64,000 nt of DNA from Hysterangium stoloniferum (Eukaryota; Basidiomycota; Agaricomycetes; Hysterangiales; Hysterangiaceae). The DNA lies in NCBI GenBank assembly GCA_015178975.1, contig WHVD01000004.1, positions 1,550,001 to 1,614,000 on the forward strand, in the 5' to 3' direction. The notes beneath the pieces were generated by a model. The model did no database searches. It was given only the letters and a program-made list of their open reading frames with translations, and was not told the DNA's origin. The position numbers and the translations under genes are program-made. Below are positions 58,383 to 64,000 of this stretch, piece after piece; the first letter of the stretch is position 1; each line of letters opens with the position of its first letter.

Positions 58383-59104
58383 TGTTACGACCGTGTCGCA
58401 ACCCTATCGGCCCCGAGGTTATCGCCACTTAAACATTTTCAAGTTACCACTTTGGAAACCTTCGGCCCCCAAAGCTGACGTATGTTTTCACAATGATCAA
58501 ACTCTGTTTATGCCCACGTCAAAATAGTTGTATTGTCTGGTTAATCTTTTGATACGTCCCTTTCATTATGTTGATCCATTCTATCCTATGTTTCACATAT
58601 GTCTATCTATATTTGTAGTTCTCGAACTATTTCCTTTTATCGTAATTCCGCTCTCAGTTATCATCGGCCTCCAAACTAATCATAAACTTCCCATTCCTAG
58701 TCAAACTTATTGTTAATGCCGTTTTCCGCCTTTCTCCCCGTTAGTATTTTCTAGACGCCTGTTACTTGTATATGAGCCTGCTGTAGTTGTAGTTACTAGG
58801 CAATCAGAATATTGACTCAGAATACCCTCAAACGTCCATAACAGTCTCATACTAAGAATCCCCCCATCCGCCTTTGCGTGTGCTCACCCACTCCCAGCCC
58901 CGACCCCTTGGCCCGACACTCGACTTGTCCTTCAGTCCCAATCGGCATCTCGCCGAAAGGAACTCTTTAGGATTAGTCTTCACCCGTCTGAAATCTAAGG
59001 ACACCCTACAGATATTTGCAAGGGCGCAGCACCTAAGCTGAAGCCAAGTCCTTCCAATTGGTCCCTGTCGGCCACCGACATTAGTCAGTTTTCAGTTCTT
59101 AACA
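58383..59104 (+). mobile_element. Solo LTR-B, 722 bp, CpG-rich copy
   Basis: It starts TGTTACGACCGTGTCGCAAC and ends CAGTTCTTAACA, with ATTCT on both sides (58378-58382, 59105-59109). It retains more CpG than the other LTR-B copies, so it is probably the youngest in the window. Confidence 0.95.
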
Positions 59105-59379
59105 ATTCTCTCCAAAGTTTGTTTCCTCACTTTCCTCCCTTTCCTCCTCCAACTTTTTTTTACAGTTCTTCTCTGTCTGATGCTGTTCCTTTGCTTGCCA
59201 ATATTCGGCTTGGTTTTTTTTTTGTGTCATTGATGTGCTTCACAGTTGGAGGAAGTATATATACCATACAGGTTGAACAAGCCTATTGAGTGTGAAGTGT
59301 GTCTGCACAGCCTTAGTTTGCTGTTGCCAAGCACCTCTCTCTCCCAGCTGATCCATCCATTATGGATCCTCCTTAAATA
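59105..59379. other. Sequence between two solo LTRs
   Basis: Pyrimidine-rich, CpG-poor; no gene recognised. Confidence 0.4.
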
Positions 59380-60440
59380 TGTTAGGACCAGAAAACCCAC
59401 CAGGATCCAGACCCCACCCTATATGCACCTGACTCTTTATATCTCATTGTGAAGAGTTGTGTAAGTTCAGACCATTCTATATATGAAGTACATTGACCTT
59501 TTCTGTGTGATATTAGAGAGAGAGAGAGAGAGAGAGAGAGAGCACAAGATGATGCAGGAGTCGACAAGTGTGACAGATCGAGTGGAGGCCTCGACTGTTA
59601 CAGTTTGAGGCCAGAAGTGTTAGTCAGCTCAGATAATGCTATCTATGTGGCAGCTGACATGTTACCCTGATCACTGCTCACTGTAGACCTAGTTTGTGTC
59701 TTATGAGTGGTGATGCTTGGGTAAAAAGTGTGTCTGTCCTTATACACTGAGTGCGCCCACAAGTATACACAGGGCTTCAAACTAATGAAATGAAAGAAGT
59801 ATTTTACTGTAGTGAAACTGTGATAAAAGCATACTCATTACACTCATGTACCCATCACTGGGACTCCCAGAACCCCTCTAACAGAGCATAGAACCCCACT
59901 CCCATTATGGTCAAATGACCTGTCATGATTTGTCCTCCACTTCCATTCCATTCCATCCCTAATACCCCATTCAGTATTTGCTCATCTCATTTTATGTTTA
60001 CTTGTTTTGTACCTCATTATTACCACATTTGGTATTGTATACATAGATTTCAAAGTCTATATAGTCTCCCATACTCATGTGCTTACAATCCAGTTTGAAT
60101 CTTGAACTAGTTACACCCCAAATATGTCCTGATCCAGTCTCTACTCCTCTTGTCTGTCTACATGCTCGATTCCCAGAACTCCCATGGGAACTCTGGAATC
60201 TACATCTTCCTTGTAGGTGTTCCATCAGCTCAAAATATGGACCCACAAATGAGTGTACAAGGGTGCAGCACATAAGCTGAAGCCAAGTCCATCCTAGTAC
60301 TCTGGTAATTATTCTGATACTCCTTGTACTAATCCCCGGAAACTCCCCAAACTATTACCTGGGGACTCCATGGGACATTCCCAGAAAGTGTTCGGAATAT
60401 TACTGGAAACTCTGTGGCTTGAGATCCTTGGAACTTAACA
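59380..60440 (+). mobile_element. Solo LTR-G, 1061 bp
   Basis: It starts TGTTAGGACCAG and ends GGAACTTAACA, with AAATA on both sides (59375-59379, 60441-60445). It includes a TATATAG box near 60057 and the conserved CACATAAGCTGAAGCCAAGT motif near 60268, and an (AG)n run at about 59517-59542. Confidence 0.94.
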
Positions 60441-60529
60441 AAATACCTCAGCATCATTGTCAGCAAGCAGGAGTGAGATGAAGAGCATAGGTAACCTTTG
60501 CAAATAACTTTCTCAGACTTTAAGGTCCC

Positions 60530-61060
60530 TCCTGGAGGATACTACAGACAATGGCAAGGAATTTCACAAAACTCCTTGTGCATATAATAGTGTATTTGCA
60601 TTTACATCACTGGGTGTCAATTTGGATAAGTCTGTCTTGCAAGGTGGTGGTGGCCCATATGTCTTCAAAATTCACAGTGAATTGTATCACCAGCATGGTT
60701 CCTTGAGTCCTGACAGAGAAGGTGTATCATGTACATAGTTATGCTCAGCTTTACATCCATGATCTTGCATTGGAACAGGAGGATGCACTGAGACAGGCAT
60801 TGCAGCAAAGGCAGAATCACAGGGAAAATCAAAACCTAAACAACCAAACCTTTTCTGAACTGCAGGATATGATGAAGCAATATAATCCCTTTATAAATCA
60901 CTATCACCAAGCACATGAGTGATTGAGGACACAGGTAGAGACTCCAAGATTACATATATATCAGGCTGAGATATGAGGCTTGTAATGATCCATTATGGTA
61001 CAACCTTCCAACCAGTGATAAACTTGTAGTCATTTTTCCTGGAGATGGTGATACAGGTCA
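60530..61060 (+). pseudogene. Helitron-like N-terminal domain relic
   Basis: The translation gives SLGVNLDKSVLQGGGGPYVF and KIHSELYHQHGSLSPD (60605-60710), then AYIHDLALEQEDALRQAL, QDMMKQYNPFINHYHQA near 60870-60915 and LVVIFPGDGDTGHG at about 61025-61065. These match the domain that precedes the Rep region in Helitron proteins. Stops interrupt it. It is a different fragment from the helicase end at 44024-44950. Confidence 0.82.
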
Positions 61061-61069
61061 TGGTCTGCT

Positions 61070-61400
61070 ATCAGGAACACCAATGTTAGGATGCCAGAGG
61101 ACAGTATAGGTTGAAAACACATAGGGGCCTGAATGAAATGGTTTCTAACAAGAAGGTTCTGACTCAAGATTTGAACTGGAGATTAGGAGAATATAAGACA
61201 ATAATTTATAATAAAATATTCAATGATGGACAGAGGAGTGGAAGGGAAGGGAAGTGGCATGAGTATGAATGAGAATAAATGGGGAGCTGGAATGTGCAGA
61301 AGTCCTCAATATGACATGTTCGTGGAAGGTAATACACAAGCTATGTGATCAAGTATTGAGGCACTACCAACAAAGATACCACAATCAGGGGGACCAATGT
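61070..61400 (+). repeat. Copy of the unclassified repeat at 37580-37910 and 38331-38900
   Basis: It shares ACACATAGGGGCCTGAAT-like, GATTTGAACTGGAGATTAG and CCACAATCAGGGGGACCAATG blocks with those regions in the opposite orientation. Confidence 0.7.
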
Positions 61401-61904
61401 CAGGAGCGCAGAAGGGGAAGCGGAACAGAATGACTACTTTATCCATTCCGGAGATATGCCAGCTTCTGTCATGAAATTCCCTGACAGTCCTCAGTGCCAC
61501 TTATCAAAGAAAAAGCTTCATTTTCGGTAATTTGAAAGATAGATGACCTTTTTAGGACTACATTTCACTTAGTGCAGATATATAATACACGCTCTATTTC
61601 TTCACTTGCACTTTCAAGTGGTTTTTGTTTACGAGAATGGCCTTGCACAGGAAGAACTTGCGTCTTAACAGTCATTAGTGCCTTGTAATCCCGTCGTCAA
61701 TTGGGATCACTGGCAGTCACATGAGTTGACAGGACCACGGTGTATTGTCCAGAACAAGAACAGGATACAGGCAGATGTAGCATACGGTAAGGTAAGAGAA
61801 GGAAAACTACCTAGGCTTTATATGCTGTGATCATGTGGTAGAACAAAAGGAGTGGAACAAAGGAGTGGAACAAAAGGACAATGAGTAAGACTGGGGCCCC
61901 AGGC

Positions 61905-62342
61905 TTACACGCCTTATCTATTGCCCATGTAGAAGGTTCAACACACGACTTAGACTCTCATTTTTTTCTTTTATAATAAATAACATATGTTGACAAGGGA
62001 ATTATATCGTTTTCACAGGACCAACAAGGGTTTCCGTCCAATTTGATGTGATTGAAAGCTGGACCCTGGGCTGAAATAGAGGTAAGGATGCATTGGACGG
62101 CAAAGAGAGACAGCAAATAGAACATACCTGTAAGCCTGGTGGTTTACGACATACCGATTACGTTATCATAAAAACGCATAGTACGTTTTTTAAGTAATCG
62201 TTTTTACTTACCGTCATCATCGTATATCGTACTCGCCGTTCTCGAGGAATATAGTTTGGTCCTATCAACGTCTGGACCGATGCCAAAGTAAGGCTGCATT
62301 AGACAGCAGCCTTTCAATACCCAGTCAGAAGGTTATCAAATA
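61905..62342 (-). other. ZnF-4 3' flank with a ~165-200 bp insertion
   Basis: Reading the minus strand, it matches the ZnF-5 3' flank (33435-33680) except for an extra block at about 62130-62325 that includes inverted motifs around GTAAGTAAAAACGATTACTT. The block may be a small mobile element; no clear duplicated target was found. Confidence 0.5.
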
Positions 62343-63000
62343 TCACTCAAGCATACATTTTCTTTTCCGCGTTGTACAAGTCTTTTGATGATTTTTCATA
62401 TAATCAACACGTGAAAAGGAAGTGCCACTGTTGAATAATTCAACGATTAGATTCAATCACATCAAACGTGAGCAAATACCATTTCAAACATTCAACAGGG
62501 TTATTAAAGCACTTCACGTGTCGTGTAGCATTTTTCCTATCCGTAAATCCTATATTACTGAAAGGTGGTACGATCAGATCGGGTTCTCCAAGACAAGAAA
62601 TTCAAAGTATATACCATTCAACGCAACGGAACCGTTTTGCGGTCTGAATGGTACCAGGACGGACTTTGATACCTAGGTGGCATGAGCATGACATGTAGCC
62701 GAACACTCCGGATATTAAGAGGTTATGCTATTCGGGCGTAGGACAGAGACCATCAATAGCTTGTATTGTATGGGGCCGTGTTTCAGAGTCATGGAGTTGG
62801 ACGACTCCATCAGATATGTTTCCATAACCGCAGTCCCGGTCCCCAGTGACGGAATGAATGTTCCCTTGACGTCAACAGCGTTACATAATAGGACGATATT
62901 ACTACTGTAAAAAAGATATGCACCTCCACCCCATTGGCGAACCTCCTCTGGCTGGATGTGATCGCTGGCGGACTGGTCGTAGTGAGTCATTCTCCAAGTA
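62343..63000 (-). pseudogene. ZnF-4: twin zinc-finger family copy with intact finger exons
   Basis: Minus-strand blocks HIQPEEVRQWGGGAYLFY (about 62960-62905) and CSCHLGIKVRPGTIQTAKRF lead into the fingers. Introns fit at 62558-62614 (57 bp) and 62428-62479 (52 bp), the same lengths as in ZnF-1. Joined, finger 1 is C-x2-C-x12-H with a following VKC, and finger 2 is C-x2-C-x12-H-x3-C with a basic tail; stop at 62343-62345. One in-frame TAG near 62727-62735 interrupts the conserved CPTPE block, so the copy is probably dead or recently damaged. Confidence 0.65.
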
Positions 63001-64000
63001 GACGTCGGCTCATTGATTACGTCCGTTGAGATACTCAGTGTGCATTCCGTGAGTTGTCAAAAATTGTGGAGCTGCCCATATGGATCCACATAATTAAGCC
63101 TTGCACAAGGTTTTTGATCCCAGGTAACTAGAAGAGTCCACCAACAGGACCTGGTTCTTTCAAGTGAGGATTGATGATGTCTTTGATGCCCGGTGAATAT
63201 AGAGACTTTGGCAATGCCGATTCCGCAATGTTAAATCAACGCATTTTAGATCAAAATTGCTTGTAGAACTTTAAGGTTTTCCCAGACATCCTGTCCGCAT
63301 ACATCTCCGTTACATTTGATCATGTTACCGAACCGAATCCCTTCTGTGACGCAACCAACTTGTAACGTTATGCATGATGACGGCGACCTATACGGCAAGA
63401 CCCTGGCAACGTGGCCTCCCTGTCTTAGCATGCACTCTCACTTGCCCTCCACTGACATAAGTGACTCATGACGCCGGGACATATCTCCTGGCGGTTATTC
63501 GGTGCATGTTAATTGGAAGATAATCTCCCTGAGCGGTCCAATCTTACATTATACTCCAATCCCAGATCTTGCCCTCCACTATACATGACTCATGATGCCG
63601 GGACATATCTCCTGGCGATGATTCAGTACATGTTAATTGGAAGGTAATTTAGCTGAGCGGTCCATTCTTACATTACACTCCGACCCCAGACATCTTGGTA
63701 AGGTGTCCTCACAATGACAGTACTTGGAGGAAGAAGCATCAGGCTCAGTGCCAAAACCCTGCACGTGGTGATTGTTTAGGCGAGCACCGCTGATGTAACA
63801 TAAGTTCCACAACGTTCATTATCTTTCCTTTTTCCTTTACTCTATCCGGAACTATCGAAATATCTGGCCCGAGGTAGCCGCGAACACTGCACGTTTTATT
63901 TCTTGAATTCCACGAATGAAAATTTCCTTCAATCGGAGTAGACCATTGGGGGACGTCAAGTCGTTAAATGGTCATAACAGTCATGAAGTCAAACAAAGCA
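63001..64000 (-). other. 5' flank of ZnF-4, homologous to 12770-13860 inverted
   Basis: Shared blocks with the ZnF-1 flank run almost to the window edge. A tandem duplication of about 125 bp (GGAGATATGTCCCGGC and neighbours, at about 63470-63560 and 63595-63690) is present here but single at 13090-13210. No protein domain recognised. Confidence 0.7.

Noticed and set aside
59517..59542. (AG)n run as a regulatory GAGA element
   Set aside because: A simple dinucleotide repeat inside a solo LTR; nothing else supports function.
59380..60440. LTR-G as the 3' LTR of a full element
   Set aside because: Perfect AAATA duplications directly at both ends and no internal domain show a solo LTR.

Overview
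The window reads as a repeat-rich fungal nuclear region, most likely from an agaricomycete (basidiomycete) with a transposon-swollen genome. Reasons: introns of about 47-60 bp with GT...AG ends; a GH3 beta-glucosidase relic and F-box/LRR-like relics; Ty3/gypsy, Ty1/copia, Tc1, hAT, Helitron and LINE remnants together; and decay concentrated at CpG. No rRNA gene, CRISPR array or bacterial-type operon is visible. The species is not identified. All assignments come from reading the sequence and its translations by eye; no search was run.

Layout. 1-10282: a decayed Ty3/gypsy element (T1) whose 3' LTR contains a stack of nested LTRs with a Tc1 element in the centre; the LTR into which T1 seems to have jumped follows, also interrupted twice. 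10283-16750: a tRNA-like relic, a hAT transposase relic, the first copy of a twin zinc-finger gene family (ZnF-1) and a GH3 beta-glucosidase pseudogene. 16830-28150: a 2 kb foldback element and a second gypsy element (T2) broken up by four solo LTRs. 28153-33183: an inverted repeat of about 1.45 kb per arm with a 2.1 kb spacer holding ZnF-2. 33225-39550: a ZnF fragment, a copia relic (T3) and CpG-poor repeats. 39551-43260: probable non-TE coding sequence, including a RING-like GATOR2/SEA-type C terminus. 44024-47960: a Helitron helicase relic, a tandem duplication and ZnF-3. 50705-51935: a SINE-like unit split by a 5'-truncated LINE. 52600-55086: a copia element (T4) lacking integrase. 55517-57950: a probable multi-exon membrane-protein gene with internal repeats. 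58383-64000: two solo LTRs, a Helitron N-terminal relic and ZnF-4.

The most novel item is the ZnF family: six full or partial copies on both strands. In the three copies with intact fingers the last two introns cut the codon of the second zinc-binding Cys of each finger, and splicing rebuilds C-x2-C-x12-H patterns. The second strong theme is chronology: target-site duplications let the insertion order be read directly, and two tandem copies at 45240-47165 show CpG-specific decay next to a preserved copy.
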